This document shows, one piece after another, positions 1-6,020 of a stretch of 25,618 nt of DNA (within the stretch, counting starts at the first letter, position 1; each line of letters opens with the position of its first letter). A program made the translations under genes and the position numbers. The notes beneath the pieces were generated by a model. The model was given only the letters and a program-made list of their open reading frames with translations. It did no database searches and was not told the DNA's origin. This stretch comes from a virus, in the IMG/VR virus record IMGVR_UViG_3300013130_000042, positions 1 through 25,618 of that record, one strand, 5' to 3'.

Positions 1-101
1 CGCGTGGCGTAGGTGCCGTAGCTGCCCACACCGTTCTCGTTGACCTTGGCCGGGCCGACGATGATGTCGGTCACCCGATGGATGTTCAGACTGAAGTTCA
101 T
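1..101 (-). CDS. Conserved small phage protein, 3' end outside window
   Basis: The reading frame starts at ATG 101-99 and runs off the left edge; 33 codons are visible, beginning MNFSLNIHRV. The start is chosen because a perfect copy of the early-gene ribosome-binding cassette (AGAAAGGAGAAA, complement of 105-116) sits 3 bases upstream. The visible part has alternating hydrophobic residues (FSLNIH, DIIVG) that look like beta strands. No function can be assigned. It lies inside the still-open frame of the small helix-turn-helix gene that starts at 267, so one of the two has an unusual end. It is the last visible gene of the leftward early block. Confidence 0.6.
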   Translation of the reverse strand, partial: MNFSLNIHRVTDIIVGPAKVNENGVGSYGTYAT

Positions 102-267
102 GCCTTTCTCCTTTCTTGGCGACGTTGGCGTCGAGCAGCTCCTTGTGCAGCTTGTAGACCACCGGCTTGGCGGTCTCGAACTTCTCAGCCACCTTGGCCA
201 CATCAGCGGCCGGGTACTTTTGCAGGTACTCGCGGATGCGATCTGCCTTGGTCTTTCGGGTTTTCAT
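1..267 (-). CDS. Small helix-turn-helix-like protein, stop not visible
   Basis: The start is ATG 267-265, with AGGAGAAACC just upstream and a 4-base ATGA overlap with the preceding gene, so it is probably translationally coupled. The first 50 residues look like a compact winged-helix or helix-turn-helix unit: a basic start (MKTRKTKADRI), a helix, the turn PAADVAKVAEKF, and a second basic helix (KPVVYKLHKELL). That pattern is typical of small phage DNA-binding regulators. After about residue 53 the translation turns into Arg/His/Gln-rich sequence typical of a wrong frame, exactly where the next gene (ATG at 101) begins, yet no stop occurs before the window edge. The true protein may end by a long overlap, or there may be a sequence error or a frameshift fusing it to the next gene. 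The DNA-binding role is inferred from pattern only. Confidence 0.5.
   Translation of the reverse strand, partial: MKTRKTKADRIREYLQKYPAADVAKVAEKFETAKPVVYKLHKELLDANVAKKGERHELQSEHPSGDRHHRRPGQGQRERCGQLRHLRHA
105..116 (-). promoter_or_regulatory. Early-gene ribosome-binding cassette, copy 1
   Basis: AGAAAGGAGAAA on the minus strand, 3 bases upstream of ATG 101. The identical 12-mer occurs before the genes starting at 1149, 2351, 9030 and 9352. Confidence 0.7.
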
Positions 268-746
268 GGTTTCTCCTTGGGGGTTTGAATCTTGCGGACC
301 TTGCCTGCGCGGATGGTTTTCTCCACGTAGTCGTAGGCCACCTCGATGTCGTAGACAGTGCTGTTTTCCAACTGCACCTCGTGCAGGTCCGTGATCAGCT
401 TCAGAGCTTCCCACTCTGCGGCCTTCATCACGAACTTCATGCCTCGTTGAGCCCCGCGCTCGGCCAGCGTATGCAGGTGATGCTGGGACTCGTTGATCTC
501 CTTGAGCCCGTCGCGGCCCTTGCCATGGATGGCCAGGGACTCAGACATGTTGGCCATGGCGATCAATCGGTCGATGTCGTCCTTGGTTGCATTGCCTGTG
601 CGCACCTGCTCCAGCGCCTCACGATGCTTGATCTGCATCATCAGGAACTGATCCTTGAGCCGTGACAAAGGCTGCATGCCGGATAGAACGAAATCCAGTG
701 GGTTTTGCAGCACTGGCCGTGGCCGGTACTTGCTGCGTTTCCTCAT
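264..746 (-). CDS. Conserved hypothetical phage protein, 160 aa
   Basis: This soluble, helix-rich, charged protein of 160 residues has a basic N-terminus (MRKRSKYRPRP). Long amphipathic helices follow (QFLMMQIKHREALEQV, ATKDDIDRLIAMANMSESLAI), then a central His-rich ESQHHLHTLAERG segment and a Lys-rich tail. No signal peptide or membrane segment is visible. I do not recognise a named family. The start overlaps the stop of the preceding gene by ATGA (743-746), and its own stop overlaps the start of the helix-turn-helix gene by ATGA (264-267), so the three are probably translated in a coupled series. The helical layout is reminiscent of small phage regulatory or adaptor proteins, but this is only an impression. 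Confidence 0.75.
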   Translation of the reverse strand: MRKRSKYRPRPVLQNPLDFVLSGMQPLSRLKDQFLMMQIKHREALEQVRTGNATKDDIDRLIAMANMSESLAIHGKGRDGLKEINESQHHLHTLAERGAQRGMKFVMKAAEWEALKLITDLHEVQLENSTVYDIEVAYDYVEKTIRAGKVRKIQTPKEKP

Positions 747-985
747 TTGATGATCTCAGCCAGGGCCGCGATCAGCGTGCACACCCCGATCAGGTACAGG
801 GCGTAGATGGTCACCCCGTACTTGAAGGGAGACACCCTGTGCCCAAGCAGCGCTGCCTGCAGCCGCTCCATGTCGTAGTCAGGCCTGTACCGCTGACGCG
901 GAATGTGCTGCAGACCAATGAGTACCTTCCCGGTATTGGGGTAGCGGCCTGAAGCCGCCAGCTTCTTGTAGACGTCGGGCTTCAA
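743..985 (-). CDS. Small single-pass membrane protein, 80 aa
   Basis: The start is TTG 985-983, overlapping the TGA of the upstream gene as TTGA, which together with the crowded layout fixes the start. Residues 1-55 are polar and basic and include RQRYRPDYDMERLQAALLGH. Residues 56-78 (YGVTIYALYLIGVCTLIAAL and on) form one clear transmembrane helix, followed by two charged or polar residues. With a long N-terminal domain inside and a C-terminal anchor it resembles small phage membrane proteins that alter the host envelope, for example superinfection-exclusion proteins, but no family is recognised. It sits among early genes far from the lysozyme, so a holin role is less likely. Confidence 0.7.
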   Translation of the reverse strand: MKPDVYKKLAASGRYPNTGKVLIGLQHIPRQRYRPDYDMERLQAALLGHRVSPFKYGVTIYALYLIGVCTLIAALAEIIK

Positions 986-1149
986 AACAGGGCCTCCTCT
1001 ACGTCAGCCAGCTCCGCCATGGGGTCAGGCTTTTTCTTGGCAGCTTTGCGTACCTCTTTGGGGGCCAGCTCCATGGGCATCACCCACCGAGTACCGTCCC
1101 ATTGAGCAAAGGGCCATGGCCAAGGTATCAAGTCTTTTTCAGTCTTCAC
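982..1149 (-). CDS. Small hypothetical protein, 55 aa, GTG start
   Basis: The frame starts at GTG 1149-1147 and ends at TGA 984-982. The start is supported by a perfect AGAAAGGAGAAA cassette (1154-1165) 4 bases upstream. The product begins with KTEKDLIPWPWPFAQWDG, is unusually rich in Trp and Pro at the N-terminus, and has a Lys-rich middle (KEVRKAAKKKPDP) and an acidic end (ELADVEEALF). It overlaps the upstream 71-aa gene by 11 bases in another frame and the downstream membrane-protein gene by TTGA. A sigma-70-like promoter at 1180-1207 would give a leader of about 25 bases. Function unknown. Confidence 0.6.
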   Translation of the reverse strand: MKTEKDLIPWPWPFAQWDGTRWVMPMELAPKEVRKAAKKKPDPMAELADVEEALF

Positions 1150-1354
1150 ACTCTTTCTCCTTTCTGAATTGCTGCACCGATCTTACCGCATTCAACTCAA
1201 TTGTCAACAGCTCAACTCTTTTTTCTGCGGCCATCCAGGCATCACGCCAGAGGTGGCTGTCATCGAGCTTGTCAGCAGCGCTGACGAGCATGGTAGCGAT
1301 GGTGGAGTAGTGGGGGAAATCGGCCAGTGTGCGAAGCTGGTCAGATAGTTTCAT
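1139..1354 (-). CDS. Small hypothetical protein, 71 aa
   Basis: A 71-residue helical protein starts at ATG 1354-1352 with GGAGAAAGCG upstream. It overlaps the acetyltransferase stop by ATGA. The sequence has two helices separated by an aromatic stretch (LADFPHYSTIATMLVSAADKL, then DAWMAAEKRVELLTIELNAV) and a charged C-terminus. No motif is recognised. The coding sequence itself carries the -35 and -10 elements of a candidate promoter (1180-1207) for the next genes, and its last codons carry the next gene's ribosome-binding site. Base composition here is visibly lower in GC than in the polymerase or structural genes. Confidence 0.6.
   Translation of the reverse strand: MKLSDQLRTLADFPHYSTIATMLVSAADKLDDSHLWRDAWMAAEKRVELLTIELNAVRSVQQFRKEKECED
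1154..1165 (-). promoter_or_regulatory. Early-gene ribosome-binding cassette, copy 2
   Basis: AGAAAGGAGAAA on the minus strand, 4 bases before the GTG at 1149. It decides the GTG start of the 55-aa gene, since an overlapping GTG two bases upstream is followed directly by TGA. Confidence 0.7.
1180..1207 (-). promoter_or_regulatory. Candidate sigma-70 promoter inside the 71-aa gene
   Basis: The minus strand reads TTGACA (complement of 1202-1207), a 16-base spacer, then TAAGAT (complement of 1180-1185). The -35 is a perfect consensus and the -10 matches at four of six positions. The predicted start near 1173 gives a leader of about 25 bases carrying the ribosome-binding cassette of the 55-aa gene at 1149. 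Similarity to bacterial promoters is seen directly; activity is inferred. Confidence 0.45.
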
Positions 1355-1785
1355 CGCTTTCTCCAGGGGTGGCGTTGGTATTCGTCTCTCAAAAAGCCAA
1401 ACAGTACCAGGTCATCGCCGTCCTCAAATATCTTGCGCATGCGGCCTTCGTATTGAAAGCCCATGCGGGAGGCGAAGTGCTGGGTGTTCAGGTTGGAGCC
1501 TCGGATGAGGCCCGTGATCCGTGGTACTTGGAGCACGTCAAAAGGTAGCGCCATCACGGCGTTGTAGTAGCTGCGCGAGAGCCAGTTGCTGCCGGGCCTT
1601 GCAGCCAGGTGCATGTCAATGTTGGTGCCGATGTAAGAGGAGAAGACGCACACGGCGAGGAACTGCTCGTGCTCGTCCACCAGGCTGACGGCGGCGCAGT
1701 CCTGCCCGATCCCTTCAGCCCCTATTTTCTCCTTGGCCCATGCAACGGCGGCATCGACGTGCTGGTTACGCCAGATCGTTCTCAT
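1351..1785 (-). CDS. GNAT-family N-acetyltransferase
   Basis: This 144-residue protein matches the GNAT fold of acetyl-CoA-dependent acyltransferases. It has a central strand pair (FLAVCVFSSYIG then IDMHLAARPG), a helix with WLSRSYYNAVM, the strand RITGLIRGSNLNTQHFASRM that includes the paired Asn residues near 98-100 usual in this family, the GF-x-x-EGRMRK turn (109-117), and a final strand with DDLVLFGFLRDEY. Phage GNATs of this size occur in early regions; the substrate could be a host protein, tRNA or small molecule and cannot be read from sequence. The gene overlaps the preceding gene by 20 bases and the following gene by ATGA. The ribosome-binding site is weak, so coupling is likely. 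Confidence 0.8.
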   Translation of the reverse strand: MRTIWRNQHVDAAVAWAKEKIGAEGIGQDCAAVSLVDEHEQFLAVCVFSSYIGTNIDMHLAARPGSNWLSRSYYNAVMALPFDVLQVPRITGLIRGSNLNTQHFASRMGFQYEGRMRKIFEDGDDLVLFGFLRDEYQRHPWRKR

Positions 1786-2005
1786 CGAAGGATTCCATGA
1801 TCTCGTCTTCCCACAGCAGTATCTGCTCCTCAGGGATGCCCTTGGTGATGTCCACCTTGCGCGGCTTGCCAGCCGGGCCGGTGACTTCTAGCAGTACCTC
1901 GCGGATGTCGATCTGTGCGGGCAGCTCCATGCCCTCCACCACCATGGGTGGCAGCACGTCAAAAATGAGTTCGACCGGCAGGTTTATTTCGGCGTTGTGC
2001 TTCAC
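1766..2005 (-). CDS. Small acidic hypothetical protein, 79 aa
   Basis: I place the start at GTG 2005-2003 because GAGGAAGAAC lies directly upstream and the residues before it (an ATG-initiated extension beginning MRNPCCSC) are in the shadow of the upstream gene. The 79-residue product is acidic and strand-rich: INLPVELIFDVLPPMVVEGM, IDIREVLLEVTGPAG, then a C-terminal acidic helix LLWEDEIMESFDENDLA. No family is recognised. It overlaps the AT-hook gene by 47 bases and the acetyltransferase by 20 bases, which ties the three together as a translational unit. Confidence 0.6.
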   Translation of the reverse strand: MKHNAEINLPVELIFDVLPPMVVEGMELPAQIDIREVLLEVTGPAGKPRKVDITKGIPEEQILLWEDEIMESFDENDLA

Positions 2006-2351
2006 GTTCTTCCTCTTCTTTCTTGCGGCGCTGTTCGATACGCATGAGCAGCAGGGATTCCTCATAGACCTTGTCGAACTCCATCTCCACCATGGTCGCC
2101 ACAGCGTGGCCCAGGGAGACTTTGTGGAAGAGTGAAATCTCTTTGAGCTTGATGTAGGCGTCTTCGGTGATGGTCACAGTCTTGTACCGCGCGCCAAGGC
2201 GCTGCGACGGGGACAGGCGACCCACTGGATCACGCTTCTTGCGCGGTCTGCCCAGCTTTCGGGGCCTGCCGCGCCTGCGCTTCTTGGGCCCCTGGGGCTC
2301 TCGTGGTTTTGGGACGAAGACCTCGTCCTCTTCTGGTTCAACGTGTTCCAC
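1959..2351 (-). CDS. AT-hook and ribbon-helix-helix-like DNA-binding protein
   Basis: This 130-residue protein starts at GTG 2351, set by a perfect AGAAAGGAGAAA cassette 3 bases upstream. It has an acidic lead (residues 5-11), a basic segment with two AT-hook cores (RGRPRK at 28-32 and GRPRKK at 34-39), and a segment RYKTVTITEDAYIKLKEISL (55-74) followed by KVSLGHAVATMVE. The latter fits a ribbon-helix-helix strand plus two helices. A charged coiled-coil-like tail (RRKKEEEEREAQRR) ends it. AT-hooks bind the minor groove of A/T-rich DNA, and ribbon-helix-helix proteins are usually dimeric repressors. It is the first gene after the terminator at 2375-2400, so it may be a regulator or a host-nucleoid-targeting protein. 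Domain calls rest on pattern only. Confidence 0.65.
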   Translation of the reverse strand: MEHVEPEEDEVFVPKPREPQGPKKRRRGRPRKLGRPRKKRDPVGRLSPSQRLGARYKTVTITEDAYIKLKEISLFHKVSLGHAVATMVEMEFDKVYEESLLLMRIEQRRKKEEEEREAQRRNKPAGRTHF

Positions 2352-2354
2352 GTA

Positions 2355-2366
2355 TTTCTCCTTTCT
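2355..2366 (-). promoter_or_regulatory. Early-gene ribosome-binding cassette, copy 3
   Basis: AGAAAGGAGAAA on the minus strand, 3 bases upstream of the GTG at 2351. Only 8 bases separate it from the T-run of the terminator. Confidence 0.7.
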
Positions 2367-2374
2367 GGTCTGTC

Positions 2375-2400
2375 AAAAAAGCGGCCGCGCGAACGCGGCC
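2375..2400 (-). terminator. Intrinsic terminator after the DNA polymerase gene
   Basis: Read on the minus strand, GGCCGCG, the tetraloop TTCG, CGCGGCC, then GC and six T residues. The 7-bp all-GC stem with a UUCG loop and U-run is a textbook rho-independent terminator, and it works in one direction only because the other flank has no T-run. It lies 47 bases after the polymerase stop and 23 bases before the GTG of the AT-hook gene. Confidence 0.85.
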
Positions 2401-2447
2401 AAAGCCTCAATAGAGGAGGAGACAACTGCTGAAAAAACCCAGCTCCA

Positions 2448-4328
2448 TTATGCCGCCTCACCCCAACTTGGTCCAACCTCAACATCGACACGAGAGGGCA
2501 CTTCCAGACGAACAGCACTCATCATGAGCTCTGCCGCCTCACGTGCTTCTTCCTTGCTTCGCACCGACAGCGCGATCTCGTCATGCACCTGCAAGCGGAT
2601 GTCGAATCCGGCCTTGTACAGCGCCACCATCCCGGCCTTGGTTTGATCGGCCGCAGAGCCTTGGATGAGGCGGTTCAGGCCCTTGTAAGTGCCTGCTCGC
2701 TTGATCCGTTGGCCGTATTCAATGATGGCTTGCTCACGGGGCAGAGCCTTGTTCACGCCCCACTCCACCGGCTCCCACAGCGGGAAGCGGCATTTGCGGC
2801 CCAGGAGCGTCCTGATCGCGCCACCCGAGGCCGGGTGCTCGATCCTGCGCATCACCGCGTCCACGGTGCCCTTGAGGAACGGCACCTTGCTGTGGAAGGT
2901 GGCGATCAGCTCGCTGGCCTCGTCCAGGGGCAGGTCCAGGCTGTTGGCCAGCTTCTGCTTGCCCATGCCGTACATCAGGCCCAGGCCGATGGTCTTGGCA
3001 GCCTTGCGCTTGATCCCGGCCATGTCCGCGACCATCTGGTGGAAGTCGGTATCGGGGTTTTCCCGATAAGCGTCGGCCATCTTTTCAGCGCCTGGCAGGC
3101 CGAGCAAGGTGGCGTAGTGCACCAGGAGGCGCGGTTCTTGGGAGCTGAAGTCGTTGGCCGCCCAGAGCTGGCCATCCTCGGGCAGGAAGAGGCCGCGCAC
3201 CAGCGGGCCGATCACCTCGTGGCGGGCCGGAACCTGCTGAAGGTTGGGGTTGGATGCCGAGAGCCGCCCGGTGACCGTGCCCCCGTCCTCGTTTCTCATC
3301 TGGTTGAAGTGCGTGTGGATGCGGCCGTCCTTGGCGCTGTGCCTGAGGTAGGGCTCCAGGAACGTGCCATGGGTCTTGTTGAACTCCCGCGCCTCCAGGA
3401 TCATCTTGGCCATCGGGTGCTCGTGCGTGTCCAAGAACGTCTTGGTGAAGCTCGGCGCGCCCTGGGCGGTCTTGGGGTATTGGATGCCCAGCTTGTTGAA
3501 GGCCTGGGCAATGCTGGCGGCGGCCCAGATGTCCACCTTCACCCCGGCCTGGTTCTTGATGTACTTGAGGATGTCGGTTTCTTTGCGCCGCATCTCCTCG
3601 ACCTGGCGCTCGCACTCGGGGCGGTTGAAGCGCACGCCCTTGAACGTGATGTCCAGCAGCACTGGTAGCACGTCGGTCTCCAACTCGAAGATGGAGTGCA
3701 CTTCTTCGCGCTGAATCAGCGCTTTGAAGTGGTGCCAGAGCTTGAGCGTCAGCGCCGCGTCCTGCTCGGCGTACTCGCCAACGTGCATGGCGGGCAGCTT
3801 CCAGAGTTCCTTCTTTGGGTGGACGCCGAAATCCTGCGCAGCCTCCTTGAGCCCTTGCTCGGACTTGACGTCCTTGAGGTAGTCTAACCCCAGGGCGTTG
3901 AGACTGTAGCTGAAGCGGTTTTCGTCGAGGAGCGGGGCGGCGAGCATCGTGTCATAGATGCGGCCGTTGATGGTGAATCCACTTGCACGAAGCCACCCGG
4001 CGTCGTAGGTGGCGTTGTGCATGATCTTGTCGGCCCCAGTCGCAAGGACATCCGCAATCCATCGCTCCACAATCCGGCGATCAAGGTTCCCGCCGCCGCC
4101 ATGAGCAACAGGAAAATAGCCTGACCATCCGTCAACGGCAACAGCGTACCCAACAATGTAGCCGTCACCGCGAGGCCAGCCAGGGCCCATGGATTCCATG
4201 TTGGGGTCGCAGGTTTCGAGGTCAATTGCAATCTCCGTGGCTGTGGACAAGTTCGGGAAAACCTGTGGAGGAACCCACTCCGACTGGCGCGGGAAGAGAG
4301 ACATGGCCTGGGTGTCGCGTTTTTTCAC
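2448..4328 (-). CDS. Family A DNA polymerase with 3'-5' exonuclease
   Basis: This 626-residue replicative polymerase has a proofreading domain and a polymerase domain but no 5' nuclease domain. Exo I is DLET (D36, E38), Exo II HNATYD (N105, D109) and Exo III YAEQD (Y186, D190), so proofreading should be active. Polymerase motif A is ANDFSSQEPR with metal ligand D393; motif B is RKAAKTIGLGLMYGMG (R441, K445, Y453); motif C is QVHDE with D583. The residue matching E. coli Pol I Phe762 is Leu449, a variant common in aquatic phage polymerases and expected to change nucleotide discrimination. The GTG start at 4328 overlaps the helicase TGA as GTGA, with AGAAAGGA upstream; ATG at codon 9 is an alternative. 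It is the last gene before the terminator at 2375-2400. Confidence 0.96.
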   Translation of the reverse strand: MKKRDTQAMSLFPRQSEWVPPQVFPNLSTATEIAIDLETCDPNMESMGPGWPRGDGYIVGYAVAVDGWSGYFPVAHGGGGNLDRRIVERWIADVLATGADKIMHNATYDAGWLRASGFTINGRIYDTMLAAPLLDENRFSYSLNALGLDYLKDVKSEQGLKEAAQDFGVHPKKELWKLPAMHVGEYAEQDAALTLKLWHHFKALIQREEVHSIFELETDVLPVLLDITFKGVRFNRPECERQVEEMRRKETDILKYIKNQAGVKVDIWAAASIAQAFNKLGIQYPKTAQGAPSFTKTFLDTHEHPMAKMILEAREFNKTHGTFLEPYLRHSAKDGRIHTHFNQMRNEDGGTVTGRLSASNPNLQQVPARHEVIGPLVRGLFLPEDGQLWAANDFSSQEPRLLVHYATLLGLPGAEKMADAYRENPDTDFHQMVADMAGIKRKAAKTIGLGLMYGMGKQKLANSLDLPLDEASELIATFHSKVPFLKGTVDAVMRRIEHPASGGAIRTLLGRKCRFPLWEPVEWGVNKALPREQAIIEYGQRIKRAGTYKGLNRLIQGSAADQTKAGMVALYKAGFDIRLQVHDEIALSVRSKEEAREAAELMMSAVRLEVPSRVDVEVGPSWGEAA

Positions 4329-5824
4329 AGCCGGAATCCTTTCTGTTCATTCTTGGGCAGCACAATGTGCAGGCTCTGCTTGGCCCGGGTGATTCCGACG
4401 TACAGCAGGCGGTTGATGTCGTCCGAGTTGCGCTCGTAGTCCTTGGCAAACTTGGTGGTCAGGTCACCCATCAGGAGCACGTTGTCGGCCTCGCCGCCCT
4501 TGGCTCCGTGGATTGTGGATAACTTGATCGGAGCCTTGCCGGTGAGCTTCACGCCTTGGCGCAGCAGCGAGACGATGTACTGGCGGCGGTCCCCTGCGAT
4601 CTTGGTCAGGGCCTTGTGCCAAATTTCTGTAGAAAGAAGTCCGTGCTTTTCTTTCAGCAGATCGAGGGTGTACTCGATCTGCGGGTCGGCCGTCTTCAGA
4701 CCCTTGTGCCCGTGTTTCACGGCCTCTGTGCCAAGGTACTTGTAGATGGTGCGCACCACCTCGAACGGCACGCTGCCGCCCTTGCGCAGGCGCTCCCAGC
4801 CCAGCACGGCCGTGAGCACGGCCTCGGGCACGGACCGTTGTCCGTGGCGCTCGAACAGCAGCCCTTGGCTCTTGAGCCAGTCGTGCATGTCTGTGAGCAT
4901 GTAGTTGGCCGCAGCCAGCACCAGCCACTCCCCGTGAGTCACATCCACCTGTGCCCAATCGTTGTAGTAGTGCACCTCGCCCTGCTCCTGCCGGGCCTTC
5001 CAGGTCTTGGGCTGGCGCTTCCTGATGCGGTGGACCACGGTGTTGGCCAAGGCATGCACCTTGGCTGGCACGCGGTAGGACTGGTCCAGCACGTGCACCT
5101 CGCCCTCGAAGTTCAGGAAGCTGTCAACGTCGGCTCCGGCCCAGGTGTAGACGGCCTGGTCGTCGTCGCCTGCCAGAAAGCAGCGCTGGGCTCGCAACGC
5201 GAGTTGCTCGACCAGCCTCCATTGCAAGCGGGAGAGGTCCTGTGCCTCGTCGATGATCAGAGCGTCGAGCCGTGGCAAGCGGTCCGGCTCCAGCAGCACG
5301 TGCTCCAGCAGGTCGGTGAAGTCCAGCAGCGCGTGCGACTGCTTGTAGTGCCGGTAGGCGCGTTCCACGTACTCGAAGTGGAACCACTCCAGGTCCATGC
5401 GCGACTGGTTGTAGTGGGTCTTGAGGTCCAGGCCCTTGATCCGTGCGATGTTGACCTCGTTGAGGATCGGGTTGTCCGCCTGCACCATGAAGTCGTCTTC
5501 GCCCGTGCCGACGTTGATCTCGATGCCCGCCTCCTGCGCGAACTCGCGGTAGTTCTCGGGCGTCATCATGTCCTTGGTGCCGATGCCAAGGCACCGGTAG
5601 GCCAGGCTGTGCAGCGTGCGAAACCACGGGAAGTCGGTGTCGGGGTTCAGGCCGGGAAACTTGGCCACGGCGCGATCCCGCGCCTCGTTGGCCGCCTTCT
5701 TGGTGAAGCTGAAGTACCCGATCTTGGTCGGGTGCGTGTTGTCAGCCAGCTCCTGCTGGACGACGTTGAGCAGATAGGTCGTTTTGCCTGAGCCGGGCGG
5801 CCCAAATACCTTAGTGATTGCCAT
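4325..5824 (-). CDS. UvrD/Rep-like superfamily 1 DNA helicase
   Basis: This ATP-driven DNA unwinding enzyme of 499 residues carries all the main SF1A motifs. They are Walker A FGPPGSGKTT (7-16), the Ia-like region SFTKKAANEARDRA, motif II IDEAQD (191-196), motif III AGDDDQAVYTWAG (218-230), motif IV LDQSYRVP (246-253), motif V STIHGAKGGEADNV (436-449), and motif VI LLYVGITRAKQ (473-483). At about 500 residues it is shorter than cellular UvrD/PcrA (about 720), as is usual for phage members. ATG 5824 has GAGG upstream and overlaps the 69-aa gene by 14 bases. It sits between primase and polymerase, so a role at the phage fork or in recombination is likely; no DnaB-type helicase is present nearby. 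Confidence 0.93.
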   Translation of the reverse strand: MAITKVFGPPGSGKTTYLLNVVQQELADNTHPTKIGYFSFTKKAANEARDRAVAKFPGLNPDTDFPWFRTLHSLAYRCLGIGTKDMMTPENYREFAQEAGIEINVGTGEDDFMVQADNPILNEVNIARIKGLDLKTHYNQSRMDLEWFHFEYVERAYRHYKQSHALLDFTDLLEHVLLEPDRLPRLDALIIDEAQDLSRLQWRLVEQLALRAQRCFLAGDDDQAVYTWAGADVDSFLNFEGEVHVLDQSYRVPAKVHALANTVVHRIRKRQPKTWKARQEQGEVHYYNDWAQVDVTHGEWLVLAAANYMLTDMHDWLKSQGLLFERHGQRSVPEAVLTAVLGWERLRKGGSVPFEVVRTIYKYLGTEAVKHGHKGLKTADPQIEYTLDLLKEKHGLLSTEIWHKALTKIAGDRRQYIVSLLRQGVKLTGKAPIKLSTIHGAKGGEADNVLLMGDLTTKFAKDYERNSDDINRLLYVGITRAKQSLHIVLPKNEQKGFRL

Positions 5825-6020
5825 TGCGTTGCCTCAATCGTTCTTTGACTTCTGGAGTAAGGTCCGGAAGCGGGGCCCATGCCACACACCAGGAATCCCA
5901 CGTGCCGATGACGCACACGCCGCCGGGGGGCAGCAGCAACATCTTGCTGCCGCCAGGAGGTCGATCTTCCTCGGGAAGACGCCAAACGGCCGCGCCGGAG
6001 ACGTGCTTCATGACACTCAA
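5811..6020 (-). CDS. Small hypothetical protein between primase and helicase, 69 aa
   Basis: The frame starts at TTG 6020, overlapping the primase stop as TTGA, with AGGAG 6 bases upstream; an internal ATG at codon 4 is a second choice. The product has a Pro/Gly-rich centre with PPGG twice (residues 22-25 and 32-35), then a hydrophobic Cys/Trp-rich stretch VCVIGTWDSWCVAWAPLPD, and a basic tail (EVKERLRQRNGNH). No membrane segment is convincing. No family is recognised. It is locked between primase and helicase by overlaps on both sides (4 and 14 bases), which suggests co-translation and perhaps a small replisome accessory role. Confidence 0.6.
   Translation of the reverse strand: MSVMKHVSGAAVWRLPEEDRPPGGSKMLLLPPGGVCVIGTWDSWCVAWAPLPDLTPEVKERLRQRNGNH

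Noticed and set aside
2006-2065. ATG-initiated N-terminal extension (MRNPCCSC) of the 79-aa gene
   Set aside because: It lies within the AT-hook gene coding sequence, lacks a ribosome-binding site, and looks like shadow translation. The GTG at 2005 with GAGGAAGAAC fits better.
2371-2380. Perfect TTGACA overlapping the terminator T-run
   Set aside because: No -10-like sequence lies 15-19 bases downstream, where the ribosome-binding cassette and the GTG start are found, so it is not a credible promoter for the AT-hook gene.
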